Source: Carex sylvatica (Eukaryota; Streptophyta; Magnoliopsida; Poales; Cyperaceae). Taken from it: 64,000 bases of DNA. A program made the translations under genes and the position numbers. Shown here one piece after another: positions 47,177 to 57,702 of this stretch. Position 1 is the first letter of the stretch; each line of letters starts with the position of its first letter. The notes under the pieces are model-generated. The model worked only from the letters and a program-made list of their open reading frames with translations, did no database searches and had not been told where the DNA came from. Location: NCBI GenBank assembly GCA_964058845.1, contig CAXKVR010000191.1, positions 90,597-154,596 of the forward strand. The letters run 5' to 3'.

Positions 47177-47531
47177 CAGGGGCGGACCTAGTATAGAATC
47201 AGGGGAAGCAGCTGCCACTCTAGGATTTTGAGTTTTAGTAGTGATCTATCGGTACCGATTGACTTTTCTCCTCTCTGGAAATTTTTTTGCCCCCCCTCTG
47301 AATGTTTGATTTGTAATTCAGATTAAATTTAGTGCTAAAATCAAAATAAATTTATTGAATTATGATTGATAATTAGAATTATAAATTAAAGCATCATAAA
47401 TTATAAGTCAGAGCATTGAAAAATATAAGTCAAAGCATTATTTTTTATCGAGTACTCAATTAGTTAATGAATTTAAATATGATTCGATATTTTTTTGCCC
47501 CCTCCTCATGAAAATTCTGGATCCTCCCCTG
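47177..47531. mobile_element. hAT-like MITE
   Basis: The ends CAGGGGCGGACCTAG and CTGGATCCTCCCCTG are inverse with three mismatches and have the CAGGGGCGGA form common in plant hAT elements. Just inside, CCCCCC and TTTTTTTGCCCCC stretches occur. No matching 8-bp TSD (GACGTGAG versus AATATAGG). Non-coding. Confidence 0.6.
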
Positions 47532-47839
47532 AATATAGGCTCCTTTTCCTTGGAAAATTTTCATGAAACATAGTTGGTTACAGGATAGAGACAGTCATTG
47601 TTGTGCCCGATCTAATGTGAAAGAAAAGTACCGACTACCAAGTTCAAACCAAGAATTAGTGCTCGATGTTCCGTAACCACAGTTTCGGACGTGCTAAGTT
47701 ACAGCTTAAGGCGGTAGCTCGACTTCGATAAATAAAGTATGTTCTATTGGGTTTTGACAGTTCAAACTCATTGATTAGCTTAAGATGCAGAAAGGCCGTA
47801 AAACAAAAGAATTTACTTCTAACTTAAGTCAAGGATTAA

Positions 47840-48407
47840 ATGGGGTATGTCATGAAATATTCCAAGGCGGTCCACCTTCCGTATTTCTTTGACATCAAAA
47901 TCCCTTTTAATCCTACAATATTATCATTAGAAAGCGGTTCTCCCATTTCAATAAATTCATTTTGGATATCCATAAGTCTATTATACATATCTTCAATGCT
48001 TTTACCATCTTCAACCTTAAAGTTTTCAAATTTGGCTTCTAAACCGGTTATCTTGGTACGTTTAATTTGGGTGTTTCCCTCATACCGGTTTACAAGAGAA
48101 TTTCACATTTCTTTTGCAGTTAAGGAGCTACCAAGATTGAGGCAACTGATTCACTAACCAAGTTAAATATGACATTGGTTGCAAGATCATTGTCTTTCTT
48201 GATTTGTTTGGATTCGGGAGTCTCGATTTTAGAATTATTGGCACTATTGGTAGGAATGGAGGTGAATTTTGGTGTATATCCCTTGTCAACCACATACCAT
48301 ATCTCAAGAATATTTAGGTAATTATTCATGATTTTCTTCCAATGCATAAAATTTTTGGTTGTATTACCAAAAATTAGGGGTTCCTTCACGGGTCTATAGG
48401 ATGCCAT
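47840..48407 (-). pseudogene. Copia-type gag (UBN2-like) fragment
   Basis: On the minus strand, starting at the ATG at 48407 (MASYRPVKEPLIFGNTTKNF), the frame reads HWKKIMNNYLNILEIW and LATNVIFNLVSESVASIL. After a frameshift near 48115 and a TGA near 48100 it continues with a region corresponding to NSLVNRYEGNTQIKR and ENFKVEDGKSIEDMYNRLM. This is the N-terminal gag of a Ty1/copia element. Nothing of protease, integrase or RT follows on the left, so the element is truncated. Confidence 0.85.
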
Positions 48408-48450
48408 TTGTCAAGTTGATCTAACTCTAATTAAGTGTGTCTTAATTTGA

Positions 48451-48469
48451 GTAACTTGCTCTGATACCA
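48451..48469 (-). other. Retrotransposon primer-binding site
   Basis: On the minus strand TGGTATCAGAGCAAGTTAC fits the tRNA-iMet primer site of plant copia elements (core TGGTATCAGAGC). It lies 3 nt from the LTR end TGTAACA and about 45 bp before the gag ATG. Confidence 0.85.
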
Positions 48470-48472
48470 CTT

Positions 48473-51056
48473 TGTTACACTAAGGGGCACCATTAATTGT
48501 TCTAAAAACTGAAAATAATCGCAATTGAAAGTAAATAGATGAGTTTAGAGAAAATAATGACAATCAATCTTTACCATGCAAAAAAGGACATAAAACGAGT
48601 AAAATATTCTTTTTCTGAAAAAAAGAGGAAAAAAATGAAAAAAGAATTACTATGTGCCTTTCTATTCGGTTTATGGAATCATTTTGTTCTATTTTTTATT
48701 ATGTTTTGCTAATTTTGGTTTGAACCACGATTTTATATCGTGGAATTTGATTATTTCACGAATAATTTTGAATTGTATATTTTTTCTATGTGTTCTATAA
48801 ATTTGTGATAGAGTTTTTTCTTTATTTTATAGGATACATTTTCAAAATGTTCAAATTTCGAAATATTCATTTCGAAAACCAAATTGAGCAATATGCTAAG
48901 CTCATTCACGAGCTTATGCTAACCTATACATTAATGTCCTTTAATGAAGATGAGCTAATGGAATTAATCTATAGCAATTTTTTTGTATTTCAATTCATTT
49001 TTTTGAATTGGAAATCAAGATTTGGTATTGATTTTCAATTCAAAGTCTTTTATCGCAGATTTTTGATTCTATTGATTCTAATCCTGATTTTCAAGATAAT
49101 CAAAAACTTTTTTGATAAGTGAGAAATTTGAAATAAACTCTGATATTGATATTCTAAATAGTAAGATTTCAAGTATTTTTATATCCCTAAAACTAATAAA
49201 TAAGACTCATCTGTCTGAAAAAAAGAATGATTTTTTTTTTAATGAGTCTTCTCCTTTTCTTTCTTTGACACTTTCTTTATTTTCATATGAGTCATTTGAA
49301 GAAGAAAATCTCTTTTTGAGAGAAATGGATGAAAAAGATTTTGATATTTCAACCAATTTTTCAGAAATATCTGCGTATGGATATACAAAAGTTATGGTAT
49401 AACATAAAAAAATACTTCTTCACTTCACCATCCATATTTTTTTGCAAAAAAAGGACATAAAACGAATAAAATATTTTTTTTCTGAAAAAAATGAAAGAAT
49501 GGAAAACAATAATATGCATTTCATCAAGAAATTTGTTATTATTTTTATATAATCGATTCACCATTTAGGCTTAATCGTAAAAATAGTCTAAAAGGGCATT
49601 ATGCCACGAGACTTCTATTCCGTAATTGTTGGAACTATTTTTTTCATAGGTTTATAGGACATAGAATGACAATCAATCTTTACCATGCAAAAAAAGGACA
49701 TAAAACGAGTAAAATATTCTTTTTCTGAAAAAAAGAGAAAAAAAATGAAAAAAGAATTACTATGTTCCTTTCTATTCGGTTTATGGAATCATTTTGTTCT
49801 ATTTTTTATTATGTTTTGCTCATTTTGGTTTGAACCAATATTTTATATCGTGGAATTTGATTATTTCACGAACAATTTTGAATTGTATATTTTTTTCTAT
49901 GTGTTCTATAAATTTGTGATAGAGCTTTTTCTCTATTTTATAGGATACATTTTCAAAATGTTCAAATTTCAAAATATTCATTTCGAAAACCAAATTGAGC
50001 AATATGCTAAGCTCATTCACGGACTTATGTCTAAAACAAAGGCATACGTCTCCGAGGCGCCGCAACCTCTTCTAGGTGCGTCTTTCTATTACCCAATATG
50101 AAATGTTTACAACTTGTGAACCGATGAGCCCTTACAACCAAGGAAAGTCACACGGCCAACTAGAAATGAGAGCCGACGAGTCCTTACAATCAAGAAAAGT
50201 CACACGAACAACTCAAGAAGGAGAGAACGAAGTCTCAAAGAAAAATCTCCACAAGAGAAACACTCAAAAGCTCACTCTAACCTAATCTAACTTAAGATTA
50301 GTGAAGTGGATTTGAGGTTGTTTGAGGGATATTGAAGTTTTAAGCTCTCACAACAATGGAGGAACTCAAACCCATAGAAAATAAGTTTTTGCAATGTAAA
50401 AGGCGGCTAGGTTAACTTGGAAAAGAAGCCTAAAGCCCTATTTATAGAAACAGCTCCAAGAAAAGCTTTTTGACTTAAAACGTTACAACGTTTTAGTTCT
50501 AAATACGAATTATGATTTCTTTTTCTGCGAGCTTAGTTAAAATATTACCAACGATTTGACTCTATGAAAACTTGATCAAAAACATGAATTTCTGAAGTTT
50601 GAAACTTTTTAAAATGTTACAACTTTTGTGAAAACGTTATAACTTTTTGTAAAACGTTATAACTTTTTCACAGATATTTTTTATAAAAGTTACAAATTTT
50701 TCACAAACATTATAATTTTTTCACAAAAGTTATAACTTTTGTAATTCCTTCTAAATTTGATCAAGTTGTTCATCAGTGTTTTCTTACAGGTTAAATCGTT
50801 AGAACGTTTTACAAACGTTACCAACGTTTGTATCCTGTTGAAACAACATCAAAAGCACTTTATCAAGTTTATAATTTTACAATTTAAATTCTTGATAATT
50901 GTCTTCATGATTTCTTCAGTTCAAGTATTTAATATTACAATTCTATTTGACTTGAACCTGTATATCTTTCAAAAATAGAAGAAATCATAAAATTCAATAA
51001 TTATATATTTTGCAAATTAGTCAAATAGACGAAAAAGATTATTGTTACAACCAACA
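48473..51056 (-). mobile_element. Copia LTR, split by an inserted block
   Basis: Next to the PBS the LTR ends (plus strand) TGTTACACTAAGG. The far end is probably CAACCAACA at 51056, i.e. TGTTGGTTGTAACA on the minus strand. A TATA box CTATAAATA on the minus strand (50439-50447) and a leader rich in TTGTGGAG and CTTTTGAG words fit a copia promoter. The segment 48565-50045 looks foreign and is described separately. The LTR without it would be about 1.1 kb. The partner LTR is absent. Confidence 0.6.
48565..50045. repeat. AT-rich block with a duplicated about 350-bp unit
   Basis: 48565-48915 and 49668-50028 are roughly 96% identical (both start AATGACAATCAATCTTTACC and pass through GAATCATTTTGTTCTATTTT and GAGCAATATGCTAAGCTCAT). 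A third short copy of AAAGGACATAAAACGA lies near 49449. Both copies could encode a hydrophobic stretch (MKKELLC...LFGLWNHFVLFF), and the spacer has a second frame (about 48790-49120), so it may derive from an organelle-like or unknown coding sequence. I do not recognise the protein. Copy 1 has an in-frame stop that copy 2 lacks. Confidence 0.65.
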
Positions 51057-51640
51057 GATTACGTATAACTTTCTTTTCTAACCCAAAACACTATTTGGGA
51101 GATAAACTAAGAAATAGAGAAAACCGATCGATCAGACAGATTCTATACGAAGTGAACCGGTAATCTTCTCTCTACCCTCACCCATCCTTTTATAGCCATT
51201 TGTAGCAGTTTGGTAAATTACCGAAATGCCCATAGTGCGGCAGTTTTGAGAGGAAGAAGAGAAATTGAATTTTTGCACTTTGGCCCAAAAATAAATTTAA
51301 TTCATTTGGGCTTTGATTATTAATTAAGGCTTTGATTGTTAACGGGCTTTAAATCCATAATTAAAATTCATAATTAATATTTAAAATCCAAATCAAATAT
51401 ATATATAATTATCATGTACAACTATATTTCTCTCGGTTGTTATTTCGGTAACTTTTATACAACGTAACGTATACGTTTATAAATTAATCTTTGTTTTTGC
51501 TTGTCATCTTTTATGACATTTATAATTTAATTATATCACGTATAATTAATTATAACCATCTTATTATTAATTATAATCAATTTATAATTAATCAATAATA
51601 TTCTCCAATTAACTCATATACGGTGTGACTTAATAGGATC
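51057..51640 (-). other. LTR-like promoter region of an unidentified element
   Basis: On the minus strand GGCTATAAAAGG (51186-51197) is a good TATA box, followed by a leader ending near 51060. Upstream, the minus strand has AT-rich repeats and a CCGTATATGAGTTAATTGGA word. No coding region is attached, and element ends could not be set. Confidence 0.4.
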
Positions 51641-53435
51641 TACGTTATGTTGGTAAATAGAATTAAAATTGTTTTAACTTCTATAATCATAGGAGACATC
51701 TGACATATGTGAAAGATATGTGTTTTTTTTAGTTTTTTTATTTTAATGATTTATATATTGTTCATGATTTTAAATATTATTATTATGTATTCTTGTTCCT
51801 TAAGATTTATATGTTATATCTTTGGAAGTATTCAAGAAGATGCTCTTGGTCTTGAATCATAGAACTCATAAGATGAGAAACATTTCATCACTAAATAAGT
51901 TCACAATCGTGATAATTAAGAATGAACATTAATTACCGAGAAAGATTGTCGTGTTGATTAAAAATACATTGTAGTTCTATAAATGTTGATAAGGGATTAT
52001 CATTTAATGACATGAATATATAAAATGTGCATTTTATATATTGAACATGACCTAAATGAATGAAACATTATATGAATTGTGTTTTGTGTCATTAATGTTT
52101 CCATTGTGTCTTTATAATCTTAGATATAAGATTTGTAGGTTTTTCACATGAGAAATATATAATGTGATTGCTATTTAAATACTATCTTGTGATAGGAATA
52201 AAATAGTAGTTCGTTGTGTACAACTTGTATGGAAGAAATCTATATGTTAATATTATCATTGTCCCTCAATTTGAGTTATGATATTACTGGATCCCTTGAT
52301 AAAGTGGAATTATATCGCATGCAATATAATTGATGTAGTTATAATTATAATTCACTTGAGAGACCAAGAAAATGAATATGATGTAAAAATGACACGATCC
52401 TATTTTGCATATTATTTATAATATCATGTGACAAGGATAGACACAAAATTAGTGGATTGAGTAAATAATTATTATGTCGTTTGAATAACTATAATGTAAT
52501 GATAGAACCTCTTATAGTCAATAATATAAAGTTTATATTATTGCCAAGATGACATAGATCATCTATACAGTCATACCAACTAAAGAGAAACAACAAGTAT
52601 TTTACATTTCATAATGATGTATAAGATAAAATACATGAGATGAAATGCTAAAATAAAATATCATAATATGACATGCTTAGACCATAAATAAATTTATGAA
52701 GTTATGCAAATATTATTTAGTATAATATTTGAATACATTATAAGAATAATAAAGACATTGTATAATAGAATAATATGACTAATATTATTTGTTCATAAAT
52801 TAATTTATTAAACCAATCACAAGATGAGATTAAAGAGAGCATAATATGGCAAAACAAGGCTAGTAGCATGTCTGTAATTAATTTAAACATTACACAAATG
52901 GATGCCCTAGCCCTTGCCTATTTTAGGAGGTATAATTGAGGAAAATTAACACTAGTTTTTTGCCATATACCCTAGCCAAGATCCTCTCTTTGAGTAGCCA
53001 CATTTTTTCTCTTTCTCCTTGGCCGAAAATAGAAAGGCCTCTCCTTGGCCGAAATTTGTGGGGATTGCTCCAAGGCCAAAATTCTCTCATCTATTTTTGC
53101 TAGGTGGTTGGATCTAAGCTTTGAACTTCACATCCATCTATCTAAGAGGTGTGTTAGTTCATTGTTTAGGTTCAAGGTGAACCAAGAGGTGCTTCTAAGA
53201 GAACGGCGGTTCCAAGAGATCTAGAAGGAAAATCGACTTCCCTCTAACAAGAGATTTGACAATCTCTTTAGGTATGAATTCTTATCTCATCTTATGTGAG
53301 AAATAAATTTATTTAATTTTATTTGAAGCACATGAGATGCTAGAAGAATTTATTTAACGTAATATTGTTATGCAATTGTCATACAAATGAGATCCGTTGT
53401 GTATTGAGTTAAAAAATTTGATTTTTACCCTCTTT
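51641..53435 (+). repeat. Non-coding retroelement-like segment, left member of an inverted pair
   Basis: Words here (TGAAACATTATATGAATTGT, TGTGTCATTAATGTTTCC, ACTGGATCCCTTGATAAAGT) recur in inverse orientation at 55945-55990 and about 53685. The right end (52840-53430) has leader-like, less AT-rich sequence with repeated CCTTGGCCGAAA words. No open frame was found. It is probably an LTR or untranslated retroelement part. Confidence 0.5.
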
Positions 53436-56249
53436 ACATACACATGAAATCCCTACAATATGCACTATGACCATCCAATTATACAGATGATGATGTACTG
53501 TACAATATCACGATCCAATAAACTATTTACTTGTGTCAGTTCTTCTGTCTCATAGCTATTATATTAGTTTCAAGGTAGGTGTGTGTCATCCTTGCCAACT
53601 TAATCTTTTATTGATCTTGAGCAGATGATCAAATATAATTACTCTTGTAATTATACCACTAGCAGATAATCTCACTCTATCAAGGAGCCCAGTGATGCTA
53701 TAACTCGTATAAAAATACGAGTGACAATAGTACTTTTGGTAAACCATCACTTCCTCAGCTAAGCTATGCATACAGAAGTGCTACCGTTATAACTGCTTTT
53801 TACGGACAGCATTAGATAACATTCACACATACACATCTCTTAGTAGGAACGATGAATACCTCATGATGGGCGTGAAGTGTACGCTAAAAAGTTTCAGTAC
53901 AATAAGATGTACCTTTTAAACCTTAAACACTTTTGAGTCAAATTGCAAGTGCACAATTCTTATCAAAGTAGTATTTTAGGTATCGATCCACAGAGAGTAT
54001 GGAAAATACTTAGTTTTAAACTCTAAATAATTAATTTCAGAAAATAATAATATAGTAAAGTGCAATAAAGTAGAATAACAGGGGGTTTGTTTAAGTAATC
54101 CTAAAGGTTGGGTTCAATACCCGAAAAGAGGAATTTTAAACAATTAAAGTAAATGAAATGAAAGAAAGAAATATTGGTTTGCTTTCAAGTTGAGAAGATC
54201 TAGGGGTCTTTGGTCTACAATCCCTTGCTAATTCTATCTTATTCGGTATTTGCTTGAATTCATGTATTATTTGACGAGGTTTCTAACCTAATATGTTAGC
54301 CTATTTCAATTAATTATTGATATAAGTATTTTGGTGGGTTGGGTTAATTTTCCTCGAGTTTTAGGGCTGTCACCATCCTAAAGGGATATTTAACAATCAC
54401 GTTCACACAAAATACATATCAATACTTAATCAATCTAGGTGTCCTAATTAGGGTTTGACTTCACGGTTAGGTCCTTCACCAAGTCCCTAACCTTAATTTC
54501 TGTAGTTCCGGCTTAGATTAAATTGGTTAGAATCTTAATCAAAACCTAGGATATTTGCATTCATAATTTGGTACTATCATATATGATCCTAATCTACTTT
54601 GGTTCTTTCGAATCCTAAGCGGGATAACTACAATTCAAGTACTAACTATGTAATTAACACAAATTATTAAATCACAGAAATTAACAATCAAATCCCATAA
54701 AACAATCATAATAAAAGCAAATAACCAAATAGAATAGAATTAAACAAGTTCATGCATGATGACCTAAACCCCTAGAGAGAGAACTACTCACTCTTGGAGA
54801 GATCCATTACAAAAATTGGCAAAGTAAGAAGAAATGAAATAAGAAATGATTACACCCTTTGACAAATCAAAGTCCTCTATCTTGCCGAATCTTTCTCCGA
54901 AAATCCTTCTTCTCCTTGCTTGAAAGCTTTCCTTTCTCCAGAATTTATCGCTAAGTGTGTGTGTAAAGAGAGAGAATGATGGTGTGTTGGTTGATGTGTT
55001 GGTGTGATCAGATTGATGATGAGATCCTCGATTGGGGAAGAACTCTCTCTTTTATAGCCAAGGACTATGCCCGATTTAGAAGCTAGAAGGTGGGGTTAGT
55101 GGGTGCTCTGTTTACATTGCTTCTCCGGCAAGCATGTGTATTTCTGGCAGTAAAAACGCGTCCATAAAGCGCCAAAAATAGAAAAACTGTCAAACTGGGC
55201 AGTTATTGGCTTTCTGCGGGTCCAGTGCGGATGGATGACCCGCACTGCGGGTGCCTTCACCCGCACTGGGACAAGTTTCCTTATTTAACTTCTGCAAATT
55301 TCTCTGGCTGCGGATGGCACTGCGGGTGGATTCTGTGCATTTCTGAAGTTGCTGAATTCGACCAAGTACTCAATACGGCTGGGCTCATCCGCACTGCGTG
55401 TGGTTCACCCGCACTGGGAAGAATTTTTCATCATTTTTAATTTTTTATTTTCTCAAGTTGTAGATCTTCTCGTTGGCTTTCCGAAAAGTGGTTATATGTC
55501 CAAAACGGAGTTACGAGTCAAAAGTTGTGGCCGTTTTAAGTTCAGACTCCATTTTTGCAGTTCTACTACAGTGCGTCCGCACTGGGCTCGGACTTTTTCT
55601 GTTCGACCAGTGTGCGGCTGCATCGATATCCGTGCGTCCGCACGGATCTTGACGAATAGCTTATTATACCTTTTTAAAATTGGCGCGCGTCCAGAAATCC
55701 ATCTAAGTACTCATTACGACCATATCGTAAACTGTGCGTCCGCACTAGGCATTTTTCTTCGTTTTTCTTCATTTTTCTTTGTTTCCTGCAAATTAAAACC
55801 AAACAAATGCAGTAACTTGATTCTAGGTGTATTCTATTCTCTTTATATTCAAAATACAAGATATTTGATGTTATTTTATGATGAAAACTAGATCGAATAT
55901 GTATATAATTTATGCTTATCACCTCATACTGCAGAACTTAATATTGAATGAAAATATTAATGACACGAACACAATTCCATTTAATGTTTCATTCGGGGTC
56001 TGTCAAATATCATGTTCCTAGAACACGTATCTATGTGATTAAAATGACATATCTTATCGGTGGTCTGTAAAACTTAACCATATTTTAATCCACATACTAA
56101 CCTTGTAGCGGTCAATTAGTGTTCCTGCTAATTACCTTGGTTAGTGACTTTTAAGAATATATATCATCTATATTATGAAGTTTCACAATTTCAGTCATGA
56201 ACTCAAAATGATCCATAAATGCAATAATACTCAAGTCAACAAAATGATA
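53436..56249 (-). repeat. Right member of the inverted pair, interrupted by a solo LTR
   Basis: The two parts (53436-53863 and 55922-56249) are continuous once the nested solo LTR is taken out. The sequence matches 51.8-52.5 kb in reverse (for example the inverse of ACTGGGCTCCTTGATAGAGT near 53690, and ATTAATGACACGAACACAAT near 55950). Non-coding. Confidence 0.5.
53864..55921. mobile_element. Solo LTR (2.06 kb), family L, copy 2
   Basis: It begins TGATGGGCGT and ends GCTTATCA (TG...CA) with the 5-bp TSD CCTCA (53859-53863, 55922-55926). Collinear with copy 1 at 45076-47103, same orientation. A GC-rich part (55180-55760) holds several CCGCACTG and GTGCGTCCGCAC words that could form hairpins. 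No gag, pol or PBS is inside. Open frames here (55225-55891) are chance products. Confidence 0.9.
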
Positions 56250-56258
56250 TATAATTAA

Positions 56259-56663
56259 GAGGAGGGTTCAAATGCACCATCATTTTGGTGCTCCAATATG
56301 CACCATGTCTTTTATCTCCATTTTTAAAGTTCGAACAGTTGATCCGAACCGCTCAACATGATCTTCATAATAAAATATGCTTGGAGATCAAATTTTATAT
56401 TTTTTAGAATTTTTTTACTATTTTTTTAGATAGATACAAAATTACCTTTTTAAGGAGATTCTGGACCATCAGATAAAGTCATATTGTACCTATCTAAAAC
56501 AATAGTACAAAATTCTAAAAAATATAAAATTTGGTCTCCAAGTATATTTTATTATGAAGATCATGTTGAGCGGTTCGGATCAACTGTTCGGACTTTCAAA
56601 ATTGAGATAAAAGACGTGGTGCATATTGGAGCACCAAAATGATGGTGCATTGGAACCCTCCTC
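56259..56663. mobile_element. MITE family B, copy 5 (perfect TSD)
   Basis: It starts GAGGAGGGTTCAAATGCACC and ends GGTGCATTGGAACCCTCCTC, with the TSD TATAATTAA at 56250-56258 and 56664-56672. Nearly complete fold-back; very close to copy 4 at 26303-26756. Confidence 0.95.
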
Positions 56664-56672
56664 TATAATTAA

Positions 56673-57400
56673 ACATTCAATTCATGAACAAAGTTTTATA
56701 CGATAAATTATTGTATTATTGACTTATAGATTATTACAAACTAACATGTTCTACCTGCACCTAGATCTAGGGGTGAGTAAATTGCTCATAACTCGTGAGC
56801 TGCTCATAACTCGCTCATTAAAAATTCACTTAAACTCGCTTATTTATTAACTCGCTCATTTACTTAATGAGCGAGCATGAGCATGCCCAACTCGCTCATT
56901 AAGAATTTGCCACATCTAATCTCTGCCACATTCAATCCTAAATAAATTTCTGCAGCACTAAATTTCTGTAGCATTAAATCAATGAACTAAATTTATGCAA
57001 CATTAAATCATCCTTGCGGTCTTGTCTCATTAAATCCCTATGTCATATTCATACATTCATATTTTTATAAAGTTGACAGAACAAAGTCGATAGCAGCTGA
57101 TGCTACTGTGGATAATATAACATGCTTATTCTATTTTTACTAATTTTTATTGGATTTTTATTCTATTTTATTTAAATAAATTATGACAATTTGTTAAATT
57201 TTGATACTTATAATTCGTAAGCCGCTCATAACTCACTCATTTAATAACTCGCTTAAATTATCTCATTAACAACTCGTTTATTTACTTAATAAACTGAACA
57301 TGAACATATCCTAACTCGCTCATGTTCGGTTATTAATCACACCTACTTAGATCCCCTCGCTCAAAGATTTTCATTGTTAAAAAATAAGGAGAAAGGGTAC
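56673..57400. repeat. Direct repeats of ACTCGCTCAT-rich sequence
   Basis: 56785-56905 and 57222-57330 are diverged direct copies (GCTCATAACTCGCTCATT..., CTCGCTTATTTATTAACTCG, CCCAACTCGCTCAT against CCTAACTCGCTCATG). The spacer is AT-rich. ACTCGCTCAT-type words recur within each copy. Probably the subterminal part of a DNA element; class unknown. Confidence 0.55.
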
Positions 57401-57702
57401 AGGTCCCAGTTTGCCACCAAGAAATTGTCTACCGGTGTTTGGGTACGGTAAAAACCAATACCAAGACAAATGTCTATACTCTTGGATCTTTTACTCGTCG
57501 CTCCTCGAAGTTACCTCTACACGCAAATCTCTCTTCTCATTGGTCTATGTCCATGGACCCTATAAGCTTCAACCATCAACTCGCCACATCACCAGCCAAC
57601 TTCTAACCCAGTTCTTTTATTTGACTTTTAACCAGTTGGACCCTAACTACTTTCCCGACCAAACATATACCCACCGAGCTCCCTCTTCTCTAGTCCGCCA
57701 CC
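57401..57702 (+). promoter_or_regulatory. 5' region of the EF-hand gene
   Basis: This is sequence upstream of the start codon, CT-rich near the ATG (CCGAGCTCCCTCTTCTCTAG). CCTATAAGC near 57559 is a possible TATA box. The ATG lies in a good context, CGCCACCATGGCC. A long open frame from 57411 overlaps but is out of frame with the EF-hand protein. Confidence 0.5.

Noticed and set aside
48565..50045. Plastid DNA insertion with a named gene (for example ycf1 or accD)
   Set aside because: The composition looks organelle-like, but I could not match the encoded peptides to any plastid gene, so no name is given.
55225..55891. 180-aa open frame at 55.3-55.9 kb
   Set aside because: Lies inside the solo LTR, in its GC-rich palindromic part, with no domain and not kept open in the other copy.
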